A stretch of 64,000 bases of DNA. Source: Eublepharis macularius. Lineage: Eukaryota > Chordata > Lepidosauria > Squamata > Eublepharidae. The stretch spans positions 34,828,001 through 34,892,000 of the forward strand of contig NC_072806.1 in the NCBI RefSeq assembly GCF_028583425.1. Reading direction: 5' to 3'. The position numbers and the translations under genes are program-made. Numbering within the stretch: the stretch's first letter is position 1; each line of letters opens with the position of its first letter. Under the pieces are notes generated by a model that did no database searches, was not told the DNA's origin, and saw only the letters and a program-made list of their open reading frames with translations. Of the stretch, positions 30,615 through 40,964 are shown one piece after another.

Positions 30615-33600
30615 AAAATAGATCCCCCCCTGGCTTATATGGATAGCGAGTATGAAAAGCTTTGGTTAATCTAGGAGCATGAACATGTGCAGAGTTCACC
30701 CATTCATCGTAACCAGAATCAAAGTCCTTCCAGCGAATGAGGTAAAAAAGCTGGTTTCGCTTGAGCTTAGAGTCCAAGATTTGTTGTACCTCATAGTGTA
30801 TTTGGTCGTCAATCAAGGTTGGAATGGGTGGAGCTTTGATGTGCCATTTGTTGTCGGTGGGAGCTCTCTTTAGAAGGCTGACGTGGAACGTATCATGCAC
30901 ATGGCGCAGGTTTTTAGGCAAAGTTACAGCAACAGTTACTTTATTTATTATTTTGCGCACAGGAAAAGGTCCTAGGAATTTTAGAGCGAGTTTGCGGCTG
31001 GTTTGAGCCAGCTTTAGGTTTTTTGTGGAAATATACACATGATCTCCAGGTTGTAATTCCCATTCGGCCACACGATGGCGATCTGCGTATTTTTTGTAAT
31101 CCAGTTTGGCTTTTTCAAGGTGTTTCTTAATAAGAGTCCACTGCTGCGCCGCCTCCCCCCACCATGAAGATACATCTGGCAGTTTAGAGGAATGGAGAGG
31201 GGGTGCGTCTAACGGGAAGGGGTCGAAGTGAGTCCCGTACACAATTTTGAATGGAGCCTCTCCCGTTGAAGCGTGTACACTGTTGTTATAGGAGAATTCG
31301 GCTAGGGGGAGGAGGTCCACCCAATTATCTTGTTGAAAATTAATGTAGCAACGAAGGAATTGTTCTAAAATTTGGTTAGTTTTTTCGGATTGTCCGTCGG
31401 TTTGTGGGTGGTGGCTTGAACTGATGCCTTGTTCAATATTCAACATTTTCAAAAGCTCCCGCCAGAAGTTGGCAACGAACTGTCCGCCGCGATCCGAAAT
31501 TACCTTGGACGGAAAAGAATGTAATTTCACGATGTGTTTTAAAAACAGATCCGCTAGCTTTCGCGCGGAGGGTATAGCAGTACAGGGGATAAAATGTGCT
31601 TGTTTGGAGAACAGATCTACCACCACTAAAATGCAATTATGTCCTTTCGAGATAGGTAGATCAGTAATAAAATCCATGGATATTACGTCCCAGGGTCTGT
31701 TTGGCGTTTCCAATGGTTGCAGGAGACCCGGAGGCTTCCCTTTTCTGGTTTTGGCGCTGAGGCAAACAGGACAGGAACTAACGTATTGGGAAATGTCTTT
31801 GCGCATGCCCGGCCACCAGAATTGTCTTTGGACGAGATGCAAAGTTTTTAGATACCCATAATGTCCAGCAGTGGGAGCATCATGACAGCGCTGCAAAATT
31901 TCCAGTCTGAGGCTGTCTGGGACATACAATTTGCCCCCGGCCAACCAATCCCCTTGTGGGGATTGGGTCAGTTTGCTCCACGGAGCTCTATCCCCCTCCT
32001 TCTCTATTTCAGCTTTAAGTTTCGATTTCCATTCCTGGTTGGCTGGGAGGGACTGCTTGGCGCGGCTGCGAGTAGTCACCACGCCCCCAAGTTGCTTAGG
32101 CGAGAAGACCGTGTCGACCGTCTCCGCCCGTTTGCTCCTATGTTGGGGCATGCGCGATAGGGCGTCCGCCAAAAAGTTAGTTTTGCCCGGGAGATAATTT
32201 AGAGTGAAGTTAAATTTTGAAAAGAATTCCGCCCACCGCAATTGCTTGGCATTCAGTCTGCGTGGGCTCCGGAGGGCCTCTAAATTTTTATGATCTGTCC
32301 ATACCTCAAAAGGGTATCGCGCCCCCTCCAGCCAATGTCTCCAGTTAGTAAGGGCTGCTTTTACTGCAAAGGCCTCCTTCTCCCACACATTCCAATTCCT
32401 TTCCGCGGCAGAAAATTTTCTAGACAAGAACGCACAAGGACGCAATTTTCCATCCTCCCCCTTCTGTAGTAAACCCCCCCCTATCGCCGTATCGCTGGCG
32501 TCGACCTGTACTATGAAGGGGGATTGTTCATTGGGGTGGGAGAGGATGGGTTCTGTTACAAATTGCTCTTTTAGGCAGTCGAAAGCCGTTTGGCAATCGG
32601 GGGTCCATTGTAATTTGGAAGAGGGCTTCTTAGCTTGGTCCCCTTTATCTTTGGTTTTCAGCAGTTCTGTTAAGGGGAGCGTGATTTGGGCGAAATTTGC
32701 TATGAAGTCTCTATAAAAGTTGGCAAAACCCAGGAAGGATTGCAGTTCTTTGCGGGTGGTGGGCGTTTGCCAATCTTGTATCGCCTGTATTTTGGCTGGA
32801 TCCATTTTCAGACCCTCTTGGGAGATACAATACCCAAGGTAAGTGAGTTCTGTTTTATGGAATTCACATTTGGACAATTTGATGGGCAGTTTATTCCTCA
32901 TCAAGGTGGCTAGGACCTTTTGTACCATCTGAACATATTCTTCCTCGGTGTCCGAATAAATTAAAACATCATCAAGGTACACCACCACCCCTTTGTACAG
33001 AAATTCGTGTAGAACTTCGTTTATCATGGACATGAATACAGACGGGGCTCCCGCCAATCCAAAAGGCATAACTAAGTATTCATATTGTCCGAGGGGTGTA
33101 TTAAACGCGGTTTTCCACTCATCCCCTGCCTTGATACGAACGTGGAAGTAGGCATCTTTTAGATCTAATTTCGTAAAGATCTTACCTTGGGCCACGACGT
33201 TGAGAAGGTCTCGGATGAGCGGTAGAGGATAGGCGTTGTTGGTGGACACTGCGTTCAGTCCCCGGAAATCCATCTCGTTTCCCGACTGGGGGCTCTCTGG
33301 ATTGGCTTCTGCGTTTGGGGAAGCGGGGTCGTATTCCATAACTTCTTCCGCTTCTAGTCCCCTCTCTGAGGCGGGCCTTTGGGAGGCGCCGCGGCCTCTG
33401 TTCGCTCGAGGTGCGGGAATCGGGCGTTGGAGAGTAGGAAATGGAGCAAGGGTTGGGCGCCTTAATTGAAGCGGAAGTCTTTGCACAGGCCGGTAGGGGC
33501 ATTGTGCTGCAAAGTGACCGGCTTGTCCGCATTGCAAACACAGCCCTTGTTGCCATCTAGCATCTCTCGCTCCACGGGTGGCGTACCCAGCTCCCCGTCC

Positions 33601-35808
33601 TCCCTTCTGCAAAGTCAAGGGTCTTCTTTGTCCCGTTTGTTGTTGTTGTTCAACCAAACGGACTTCCAAGATGCGATTCTCAACTTCGCATGCAAGTTGG
33701 ATCCAACCTAACAAGGTAGGGGGATTGTCCTGCATGAGGGCTCTGTCCAAAAGTCTCGGGTTTAGACCTTGCTTGAACAGGATGATTTTGGTGGACTCCT
33801 CACACCTAGGGCATTTGGCAGCCAATTGTCGGAATTTCGTGATATAGTCTCTCGCTGACATGCTGCCCTGTTTAATGGCCTGCAATTCTGTTCGGGCCCG
33901 GGTTTCCTCTAAGGGATCTTCGTATTGTGCTCGAATAGCATCTACCAACCCCTGGAGAGTATCGAGTTCTGGGGCCCCGATATTATATAGTCCTACGTAC
34001 CAGTCCGCTGCTTTCCCTTGTAAGCGGGAGCCGAGATGTTCAATTTGGCTGGCCTCACTGCCGAAGAGGTGTCCCCACCGGTTGAAGAATTGCACGACTT
34101 GCACTAGAAAAAAGCCCAGTTTGGAGGGATCCCCATCAAAAGTGGCTTCCAGTTTCACCCAACCCATTGGGAGGTCTTGCCTCGGAGCCGGTGCTGGGTA
34201 GAAGTCCGCCGGAAGCATCAATGGCACTTGAGGTATGGGGGGTGCTAGCGGTGCTGGTTGCGCTGGCGGCGGCATCACCGGTTGAGCCGGGGGTGACGGC
34301 CTCGGCTGGGCTGGCGGTGGTGCTCTCGGCTGGGCTGGCGGTGGTGCTCTCGGCTGGGCTGGTGGCTGCAGTCTGGGTCGGGCAGGCGGCTGCAATCTCG
34401 GTCTGGCTGGTGGCAATGTAGGAGGTGCTGGCCGTAGCGGTTGAGGTGGAGGTGGTCGGAGCGGCGGAGTAATGGTCGGCCGCTGAGGGGTAGGTTGGTG
34501 GGGTCGTAGTGGTGTAGGCCCCATCGGTTGGTTCGGAGGTGGTCTTACGGGCTGCTCCAGTGGCAAACGTATCGGCTGCAGCGGCGGGGTTAGTTGTGGT
34601 CGAAGCGGAAGGGGCCGCAGCGGCGAAGGCTTAATGGGTGGTAGGCCGCGCGGGCTTGCCCCTCTTGGTGTCGTGTCTCTGGGACGCACAGGCTGGTCTT
34701 GTGGCGCCGGTAGATCTTCTCCCGGGGTTTGCTGATTAGGAACCACTTCTAGCGGTCGCTGCGGTAATTCCTCCTCAGAAGGGGCCGGGAGTTCTTCCGT
34801 CTGACCCGGCCGAACTGTTGTTGGAGAGGCGGGAGGGTGTATCACTGTCGTCTCGGTTGGACGGGTTGGTCCCTCTCCTTCTCTTGGCTCCTCCGCTGGA
34901 GTCTCCTCGGGAGACGGATCCCCGTCCAATTTAGGGGTTTCCGTTGGAGTCTCTCCGGGCACCTCAGCTGGAGTATCCCCGCTCGGCGGAGTTTCGTTTA
35001 GTCCAGGGTGTTCCGCGGGCGATTCTCCTGGTTCTTCAGGGTAGGATTCCTCCTCTCCCGAAGGTAGCGGCTGCTGCGGGTCGACCTCCACTGGATAGGA
35101 CATGACACTTTGAAGGGTGGCGATTTGTATCGCCATTTCTTCAGGCGAGATTCTCTCTCCTGCCCCCATTGACGAGATTAGGTGAATGGCATGAGCCAAA
35201 CTTTCCTCCATATTGATCAGCCTAGCTTCCAACTGTTGCATTCGGCTAGGACCCGGTTGCCCCATCACGGAACCTCCTTCAGTTGTACTCACCGGGGAAA
35301 ACGGCCCCCAGGGCGGAGGATCACCTTGATCGACTCGCGATCTCGCTGCTAGAATTCCTTTGGCTAGGCCCGTCACGGCCGAGATGCCGGAGTCTACAGC
35401 ATGGGTACGGCTTTGTATTTGCACCCAACTTTGCTCAGGAACTTCCGTTGGCTCTTTCCACGGGGCAAGTTCCGAATAATCCCAACTCAGGGCGCCGCGG
35501 TGAGATGTGTTCCCATCCGTCCGTTCGGTCGTCCGGTTCCAAAACAGCCACGGTTGGCTGCTGTCCAGCTCAGGGACCGTCTCTAGGCTTCGGCGCCCGT
35601 CCATCGAAATTCTTGGATGTAGCTCTCCGGCCCGGCGCTCCCGTGTTTCTCGGGGTCGGGCTCCCCACTCCGACGGGGTGGGTAGCGAGAGCAAGGGAAG
35701 AGCTGCAGCCCTCGGCCTTGTCCCCTCACTGTTCTCAAAACAACATCTTTCAGTCCTGGGAAGCTGCCTGTTACCAATCATGCCTGAGTCGGGCCCAGCG
35801 GAATCCAA
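30613..35808 (-). CDS. Gag-Pol polyprotein of Ty3/gypsy element, one open frame, protease region missing
   Basis: A 1731-codon frame. The first 181 codons are probably readthrough of leader sequence, including LTR-derived text. The likely Gag start is MGQPGPSRMQQ at residue 182 (35263-35265). Domains: a proline-rich region; a Gag capsid-like domain, residues about 540-735, with FDGDPSKLGFF; a CCHC knuckle, CLQCGQAGHFAAQC, about 755; reverse transcriptase with YLDD, about 945; RNase H with VDASD, about 1105; the integrase HHCC zinc site, about 1300-1350, and catalytic Asp, Asp, Glu to about 1472; and a chromodomain near 1670-1728. Between the knuckle and DFRGLN (about 844) no D-S/T-G protease motif and no N-terminal RT segment is seen, so an in-frame deletion is inferred. 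The frame is otherwise undamaged. It could move only with help from another copy. Confidence 0.9.
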   Translation of the reverse strand: MDSAGPDSGMIGNRQLPRTERCCFENSEGTRPRAAALPLLSLPTPSEWGARPRETRERRAGELHPRISMDGRRSLETVPELDSSQPWLFWNRTTERTDGNTSHRGALSWDYSELAPWKEPTEVPEQSWVQIQSRTHAVDSGISAVTGLAKGILAARSRVDQGDPPPWGPFSPVSTTEGGSVMGQPGPSRMQQLEARLINMEESLAHAIHLISSMGAGERISPEEMAIQIATLQSVMSYPVEVDPQQPLPSGEEESYPEEPGESPAEHPGLNETPPSGDTPAEVPGETPTETPKLDGDPSPEETPAEEPREGEGPTRPTETTVIHPPASPTTVRPGQTEELPAPSEEELPQRPLEVVPNQQTPGEDLPAPQDQPVRPRDTTPRGASPRGLPPIKPSPLRPLPLRPQLTPPLQPIRLPLEQPVRPPPNQPMGPTPLRPHQPTPQRPTITPPLRPPPPQPLRPAPPTLPPARPRLQPPARPRLQPPAQPRAPPPAQPRAPPPAQPRPSPPAQPVMPPPAQPAPLAPPIPQVPLMLPADFYPAPAPRQDLPMGWVKLEATFDGDPSKLGFFLVQVVQFFNRWGHLFGSEASQIEHLGSRLQGKAADWYVGLYNIGAPELDTLQGLVDAIRAQYEDPLEETRARTELQAIKQGSMSARDYITKFRQLAAKCPRCEESTKIILFKQGLNPRLLDRALMQDNPPTLLGWIQLACEVENRILEVRLVEQQQQTGQRRPLTLQKGGRGAGYATRGARDARWQQGLCLQCGQAGHFAAQCPYRPVQRLPLQLRRPTLAPFPTLQRPIPAPRANRGRGASQRPASERGLEAEEVMEYDPASPNAEANPESPQSGNEMDFRGLNAVSTNNAYPLPLIRDLLNVVAQGKIFTKLDLKDAYFHVRIKAGDEWKTAFNTPLGQYEYLVMPFGLAGAPSVFMSMINEVLHEFLYKGVVVYLDDVLIYSDTEEEYVQMVQKVLATLMRNKLPIKLSKCEFHKTELTYLGYCISQEGLKMDPAKIQAIQDWQTPTTRKELQSFLGFANFYRDFIANFAQITLPLTELLKTKDKGDQAKKPSSKLQWTPDCQTAFDCLKEQFVTEPILSHPNEQSPFIVQVDASDTAIGGGLLQKGEDGKLRPCAFLSRKFSAAERNWNVWEKEAFAVKAALTNWRHWLEGARYPFEVWTDHKNLEALRSPRRLNAKQLRWAEFFSKFNFTLNYLPGKTNFLADALSRMPQHRSKRAETVDTVFSPKQLGGVVTTRSRAKQSLPANQEWKSKLKAEIEKEGDRAPWSKLTQSPQGDWLAGGKLYVPDSLRLEILQRCHDAPTAGHYGYLKTLHLVQRQFWWPGMRKDISQYVSSCPVCLSAKTRKGKPPGLLQPLETPNRPWDVISMDFITDLPISKGHNCILVVVDLFSKQAHFIPCTAIPSARKLADLFLKHIVKLHSFPSKVISDRGGQFVANFWRELLKMLNIEQGISSSHHPQTDGQSEKTNQILEQFLRCYINFQQDNWVDLLPLAEFSYNNSVHASTGEAPFKIVYGTHFDPFPLDAPPLHSSKLPDVSSWWGEAAQQWTLIKKHLEKAKLDYKKYADRHRVAEWELQPGDHVYISTKNLKLAQTSRKLALKFLGPFPVRKIINKVTVAVTLPKNLRHVHDTFHVSLLKRAPTDNKWHIKAPPIPTLIDDQIHYEVQQILDSKLKRNQLFYLIRWKDFDSGYDEWVNSAHVHAPRLTKAFHTRYPYKPGGDLF

Positions 35809-35954
35809 GGTAGTTCCGGACAGGGATCCTTTGTTTGATCCGTATGCGTCCCCCGACAGTCAAACAGTGCAACCCCAAGAATCGCAGGTGCCAGCCGGGG
35901 CTGGTGCTTCGACGCCTACACCGCCTCTCATCGACCTCAGCAAGGGGGGCAGAA

Positions 35955-36222
35955 TGTCAGGTCCAGTATGTATCTAAACTGTACTGACTCCATTTTCTAA
36001 TGCTTTTAGTGTTTAAGTGCTTTCTCCCCAGGTGCACCAGTTCCCAGGCAGCATTCCCACCAGAGGAGATTGTTGTGTCTAACACCGTTCCACCGAGCAT
36101 TGGCCTTGAAGGAGAGCAGCTTCCCAGGACTGAAAGATGTTGTTTTGAGAACTGTGGGGGGAGGCTGTTCCAGATGGGTATTGTTACTCTGTATCCTATG
36201 CTTGCTCTTGATTGGTAACAAA
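35955..36222 (+). repeat. Inverted partial LTR next to the 5' LTR
   Basis: Begins TGTCAGGTCCAG on the plus strand, preceded by a polypurine tract (AAGGGGGGCAGAA). It follows the LTR until GGTAACA, where it stops about 150 bp short and abuts the full LTR at 36224. It matches the full LTRs almost exactly. The 150 bp upstream of its polypurine tract do not match the chromodomain end of the neighbouring element. Confidence 0.85.
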
Positions 36223-36223
36223 A

Positions 36224-36639
36224 TGTCAGACTGTGGCTAGATAAGGCACTCTCTGCAAGGTTCCCTTTAGAAGCAAGAATAAGTCCAGTGTCTGACAAAG
36301 GAAGTTTTATTGCAGAAAAGGTCCATTATAGTCCACTGTCCTGAATAGGAGACTCAGGATGGTACATGATCATTGTTACCAATGAAGAGCAAGCATAGGA
36401 TACAGAGTAACAATACCCATCTGGAACAGCCTCCCCCCACAGTTCTCAAAACAACATCTTTCAGTCCTGGGAAGCTGCTCTCCTTCAAGGCCAATGCTCG
36501 GTGGAACGGTGTTAGACACAACAATCTCCTCTGGTGGGAATGCTGCCTGGGAACTGGTGCACCTGGGGAGAAAGCACTTAAACACTAAAAGCATTAGAAA
36601 ATGGAGTCAGTACAGTTTAGATACATACTGGACCTGACA
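36224..36639 (-). repeat. 5' LTR of the Ty3/gypsy element
   Basis: 416 bp, same orientation as the 3' LTR, with TGTCAG...CTGACA ends. By eye the only internal difference from 30186-30601 is a G/T in AAAAGGTCCATTATAG. Confidence 0.9.
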
Positions 36640-37144
36640 CCATAGGTATGGTGGCCCCAGTCCAGTTACTTGCAGTCAGTAAATCCCATTCTGCAAGGCC
36701 TGGGAACGTTCTGGAAGCAGGACTGTCTCTTAAGCCTTTGCTGGTGTCCCTGGCAAAACCCTCTATAAGGAGAAACTGGAAAACCAGCCCAGTTTTGGAC
36801 TGGGCGTGACTATTGGAATCACTGCAGGGTATTAAGAGACCCCAACCAGTTTCCATCCTGAGGCCAACCATGCACAAGTTCAGCGGGAGATTTCACTCAT
36901 GACAGGAAAGGCTTTCAGAGTCTGTTAAGGGCAGAGCAGCTTGGCTGCTAACAAAGATGGCAGCCCCCACTGGGAACGATCCTCTCCACATACCCACCCG
37001 TGCCTGTTAGGGCTGGATTTTCAGCTAGGGTTACTTTACATCAAAAGCATGAACTTCAAAACACCTGGAAGGAGCAAAATGGGGCTGCTTTGACCTTGTC
37101 CTTGTCGAAGGAACTCATCTGAGCTCTGTGGGGAGGTCTGTGAA
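36640..37144. other. Intergenic, nothing recognised
   Basis: No exon, RNA gene or named repeat. It marks the flank of the LTR element and does not repeat the sequence before 30186. Confidence 0.5.
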
Positions 37145-37191
37145 GTGCCGGAACTCCGTTCCACCGCGTTCCAGCTGAAAAAAAAGCCCTG
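37145..37191. mobile_element. Fragment of the CAGGGCTTTTTTTC hAT family
   Basis: Right end only: GTGCCGGAACTCCGTTCC through GAAAAAAAAGCCCTG. No partner terminus is seen nearby on the left. Confidence 0.7.
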
Positions 37192-37643
37192 CCTGCCAAC
37201 CTTCAAGAGATGTGCAGAGCAACGTGCTGTTCTTAACTCTGCATCCTGTGCTATACCGGAACTTGGCACCACTTTAGACGCCGATATGTTTTATTCCCTT
37301 TGTAGCTGGTTTGTTTTACTGTTTTATTGCTTTATCATGGTGGTGTGACCAGTCTTCTCGGACTTGCATGCCACCTTGTAATTTAAACAAATAAAAGTTC
37401 ACTTGCTGCAGTGCCCTCCTAGCAAATCCTATTCCCATGGTGGCAGCTGCTTCCAGAGTCCTCTTTCGTATCTAAGTTGAAAATCTGGGGGGCAGCAGAA
37501 TGTGCCCAAGGGCTGCCAGTTGCAGACTCCTCCAGTTTTTGGAGTGTTGCGCTGATCATAAGGCTATCGTTCGATATTCCAGCGGCACCCATTTTCCCTG
37601 TCCTTGTTCCAGGTCAAATCCTGTCCCTATTTTTGCCTGTTGG

Positions 37644-37700
37644 CAGGGCTTTTTTTCTGGGAAAAGAGGTGGTGGAACTCAGCGGGTTGCCAGCACAGGG
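37644..37700. mobile_element. Fragment of the CAGGGCTTTTTTTC hAT family
   Basis: Left end only: CAGGGCTTTTTTTCTGGG, then AAAGAGGTGGTGGAACTCAG. It diverges after GGGTTGCC. It is not in the expected relation to 37145-37191 for one element, so both are listed as separate pieces. Confidence 0.65.
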
Positions 37701-37838
37701 GGCAACTCTTGGTGGGAGGTGGTGCCCCTGGTACCACATGTGCATGTGCAAAGTGCATGCATGCTCCCAGGGCCAATGACATCACTTTGGGTCAGCTGGA
37801 ACCATGCTAGCATGCATTTGGGTAGGGCAGGGGTGTGA

Positions 37839-38046
37839 ATGCAGTTTGGTGTAATGCTTGAGAGTGGCAGGACTCTAATCTGGAGAGCCAGGTTTGATTC
37901 CCCACTCCTCTGCTTAAAGCTAGCTGAGTGACCTTGGGTCAGTCACAGCTCTCTCGGAGCTCTCTCAGCTGCACCCACCTCACAGTATGATTGTTGTGAG
38001 GAGGAGAATAACACACTTTGTAAACTGCATGTACCCTTATAGGTAG
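37839..38046 (+). repeat. tRNA-derived SINE (Sauria/ACA-like)
   Basis: GTTTGGTGTAATGCTTGAGA (A-box region), GGTTTGATTCCCCACTCC (B-box region), GACCTTGGGTCAGTCAC, and a GTAAACTGC tail. Same layout as the copy at 41640-41891. Confidence 0.75.
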
Positions 38047-38391
38047 ACATGCATGACCCATGTCTGTCTGGTTAGTTTAAATCCCTTGCCGCTGTTGAAT
38101 GTGTGTATGTCATCAGTTACTGCTCAAAAGGCCATGCTAGGTTTGATCTTCTCTGCGTCTATCCTTACCCTCTCTTGCAGCCGGGGAAAGGCTTCATTTT
38201 TCAATTATTTGTTGCAAAACCACCTTGTGATGCAACTTCATATCTTTTAATATCTGCGGAGGTTCAATTCAGTTGAACTCAGCCCTTCCCCAAATGGTGT
38301 GGGGGGGCAGAGGGGGGGATTCTGAAGCCTTCTTTTCTGGTGCAGCCCCAAGCCACTCTTCGGGGTTTGTGGGGGATACTGATGATTGAGA

Positions 38392-38600
38392 GGCAATGTT
38401 TCGTAATGGTTAGAGTTTAGTATGAGGATTAGAGTGTTTAAGGCAAAATACTCACTCTGCTCATGCCATTATTCTGTCTCAGGTTTAGTCTACCTCATAG
38501 CATCGTTGTGAGGATAAAATACAAGAGCTGGAGAGCCACATGCGCCTTCTTGGAGGAAGGATGGGGTAAAAATACAATAGACTGAATAATTATCACCAAT
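38392..38600 (+). repeat. Worn SINE-like repeat
   Basis: GTAATGGTTAGAGTTTAG and TGTGAGGATAAAATAC resemble the A-box and 3' body of the tRNA SINE family, but the B-box is not recognisable. 38601-39233 shows nothing else that I can name. Confidence 0.35.
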
Positions 38601-39233
38601 AATGATCCATGAAGACAATGTATGGTGTGCAGAGAAGAGATTTCTGCAATATATAGTAACTGGGGAGCAACTTGGGCAATTGATCCTGGTGTGAGACCGG
38701 GAAGGAGACACTATGAAATCTCTGTGTCTGGGGTTTATATCTATGTGGTTTTGTGAGATTGCTGTCTCAGTTCTGCCCCCCACCCACCCACACACACACA
38801 CTGTGAGCATTAGCTAATAAAATGCAATCTGGCCCTGTACAGCTGCATCCTGGCACAGAATTTATATGCTGTCCTCCTGATGTCTCAAGGTGCAGCCCAT
38901 GAACTCTAAAATCTTGAAGTCCGTGCACATCCCAGCTGGGAGCTGTAACAGACTTTGCAGCTGGTTGTAATTGTTAATGAGCATGCAAAAGGTTAGCAAT
39001 GTCCGGGTTGAATGCCAGAACTTTGTGATAAAGCCCTGACATCTTTTCCTGGAAAAAGAACAATGCTAGAAAAACTGATCTGGGAACCCAAAGGGGCAGT
39101 AAGGGTCATCTGTAAGGGGGACTGTCAAACTAGCTAGAGGAGGAGGAGGAGGAGGAAGGAGGGGTGGGCAAGTCCCAGAGTGGCCCAGTGATGATCTTAC
39201 CAAGAGTGTTGGATCTTAGCAGGTCCCGTGGTT

Positions 39234-39580
39234 TAGGGTTGCCATGTCCCCTTACTCTTCTGGTGTGTGTGTGTGTGGGGGGGAGACCTGGCTCTTACCT
39301 CCTTCTTCACGCTTAATTTGCATGCAGTCCCACAGCTGCACAATGACGTCATTTCTGGTGACACTGAAGCAGCCTCTTTGAGGCCCAAACTGACCTGCTG
39401 CGAAGCGTAGGAGTGATCTCAGGGTGATGTGATGTTGTCAATGACATCATTGCGCTGCCCTGGAAGCCTACCCAGGAGGCCTGTTCCTGTGTCTTCCTCC
39501 CCCCGCCCACCAGGTAAGTGGAGGTGGGGGGTGGAGAGTGAAAGCAGGGGATCCCCCACCCCCACCTGGGGAATGGGATC
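39234..39580. mobile_element. Worn TAGGGTTGCCA hAT copy
   Basis: Starts TTAGGGTTGCCATGTCCCC and shares the GACGTCATTT-type interior of this family. The right end (CCCCCACCTGGGG) lacks a clean terminus and no duplication is seen. Confidence 0.4.
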
Positions 39581-39828
39581 TCTACAGTGGTATGAAACAG
39601 AAAAACACTTATTCCAGCATGCATTTTGTTGGCAAAGTATCTACACAACAGCAGTCACGCAAACTGATTAAAGAGTTTTAGAAGTTTATTTAGGAACTGA
39701 CATACTTGATAGTAAAGTGGAGAGAGAGATGTCTAAATATCCAGCTGTCTAAGAGAGAGAGGTTCCAAGAAGAAGCAGGATATTGCCCTGAGAGTACCAC
39801 TCTGGAGACAAGACCAGGGTCATTTCCA

Positions 39829-39990
39829 CACGTCCCGGCATAGCGCTTGACTCACAGAACGAGAGCATCTTCCTGGCGTGATTTCTGATGCTATTGCGCC
39901 ACTGGCGTGATAATGTCAGAAATCACGCCAGGAAGATGCTCTCGTTCAGTGAGTTTAGTGCTATTCTGGAACGTGTGGAAATGGCCAAAG
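39829..39990. mobile_element. Foldback MITE, GGTCATTTCCACACGT ends
   Basis: The arms GGTCATTTCCACACGT...ATCTTCCTGGCGTGATTTCT and their complement pair over most of the 160 bp. Related ends occur at 41580-42032 and 56763-56904. No clear target duplication. Confidence 0.65.
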
Positions 39991-40000
39991 AAATGACACA

Positions 40001-40122
40001 GAGGGCCAAGCTACACATGACGAATGACACTTGAATGGCAAGTGGATTGAGTGGAGGGCAAGTGAACAGGGAGAAATACACTTGCCGTTCAAGTGTCATT
40101 CGTCATGTGTAGCTTGGCCCTC
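40001..40122. mobile_element. Foldback MITE, GAGGGCCAAGCTACACATG ends
   Basis: A 122-bp hairpin: GAGGGCCAAGCTACACATG at the left and its complement at the right, with GACACTTGAA inside both arms. Related to the hairpin at 40965-41168. Confidence 0.7.
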
Positions 40123-40481
40123 AATAGAAAGAGAGGTGCCGACCTCACGTTCCTGTCTGACTAGCCTTTGCTGCCCCCCATGGGGTCTTCTTCTCTTTCT
40201 CTTTGTACACCAGACATGGTTTCTTCCAACACATTTTTGTGGTCAGAGCTCACTTCTTCAGAGGCTATGTGGTAGAAATGATATTCCACATTTTATGAGG
40301 AAAATTACAGAAAGGGAGGGGCTGGGGGAAGAGAGAGGCTTGGTGTGAATCCCTTCATAAATCTTTCAGGTGTGCTTCTCTGTGCAAGTGACTGGAACAG
40401 ATTAGGTGATTACACATAATGGATGATGAGAGAGGTCAGAGGTTCCAGCCGCCTCCTCACAGGTACAGACAAACAAAAGGG

Positions 40482-40646
40482 CAGGGGGTGGGTTTCTGGG
40501 AAAAGAGGTGGCGGAACTCTCAAGAGGGAGATGAGGGAGAAACACACAATTCTTTGAAATAATATTATTTTCACGCACTATTGCCAAGCATTTTCAAGAG
40601 GTGCCGGAACTCCGTCCCACCGCGTTCCCACTGAAAAAAAGCCCTG
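40482..40646. mobile_element. hAT-type MITE, CAGGGC family, with exchanged interior
   Basis: Starts CAGGGGGTGGGTTTCTGGG and ends GAAAAAAAGCCCTG, with duplication CAAAAGGG/CAAAGGGG (7 of 8). Both ends are family sequence, but the middle (GATGAGGGAGAAACACAC and onward) is unrelated to the usual interior. Confidence 0.75.
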
Positions 40647-40964
40647 CAAAGGGGTAATGAGGTAGGAGAAACCAGCTCTGGGCTGAGACAGACTCTGGTG
40701 CAGAATATTATGGTAGCTCCTTGTCTGGGTTAACACCAGCAGCTACAGGGTCTGTTATGTGAAGTCAACCTGTGGGAGCAGAGAAGTTCAGTCGCCTCAT
40801 TTGCATTGAGAAATGTAATTTGTTGCATAATATTTTGGGCTGAAACGCTTGCAGCAGAGCTCTCCCGCTGTGCGAGAAGACTCTCCCTGACTCGTAGCAG
40901 GCCCGTGCATCTGGAGAAGGTTCCTTGCACCAGAGGGAAGTCCCATTGCTAGCAGAATTGATCT

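Larger units (their letters stand above)
30186..36639 (-). mobile_element. Chromodomain Ty3/gypsy LTR retrotransposon, rearranged
   Basis: Coding region on the minus strand between 416-bp LTRs (30186-30601 and 36224-36639). By eye these differ at about two positions, so the insertion is young. An extra, inverted partial LTR (35955-36222) lies between the 5' LTR and the coding region. Flanking bases (GTGGC before, CCATA after) do not form a target duplication. Order: LTR, inverted LTR piece, gag, RT, RNase H, integrase, chromodomain, polypurine tract, LTR. It resembles the sushi-ichi group of chromoviruses. Confidence 0.9.

Noticed and set aside
37145..37700. A single complete hAT element from the two family pieces
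   Set aside because: The pieces are the right and left ends in the wrong order for one element, so they are separate fragments.
40197..40290. A further hammerhead-like motif on the minus strand (CTGAAGAAGTGAGC)
   Set aside because: The GAAA box and the returning helix strand are not preserved. At best it is a decayed copy.
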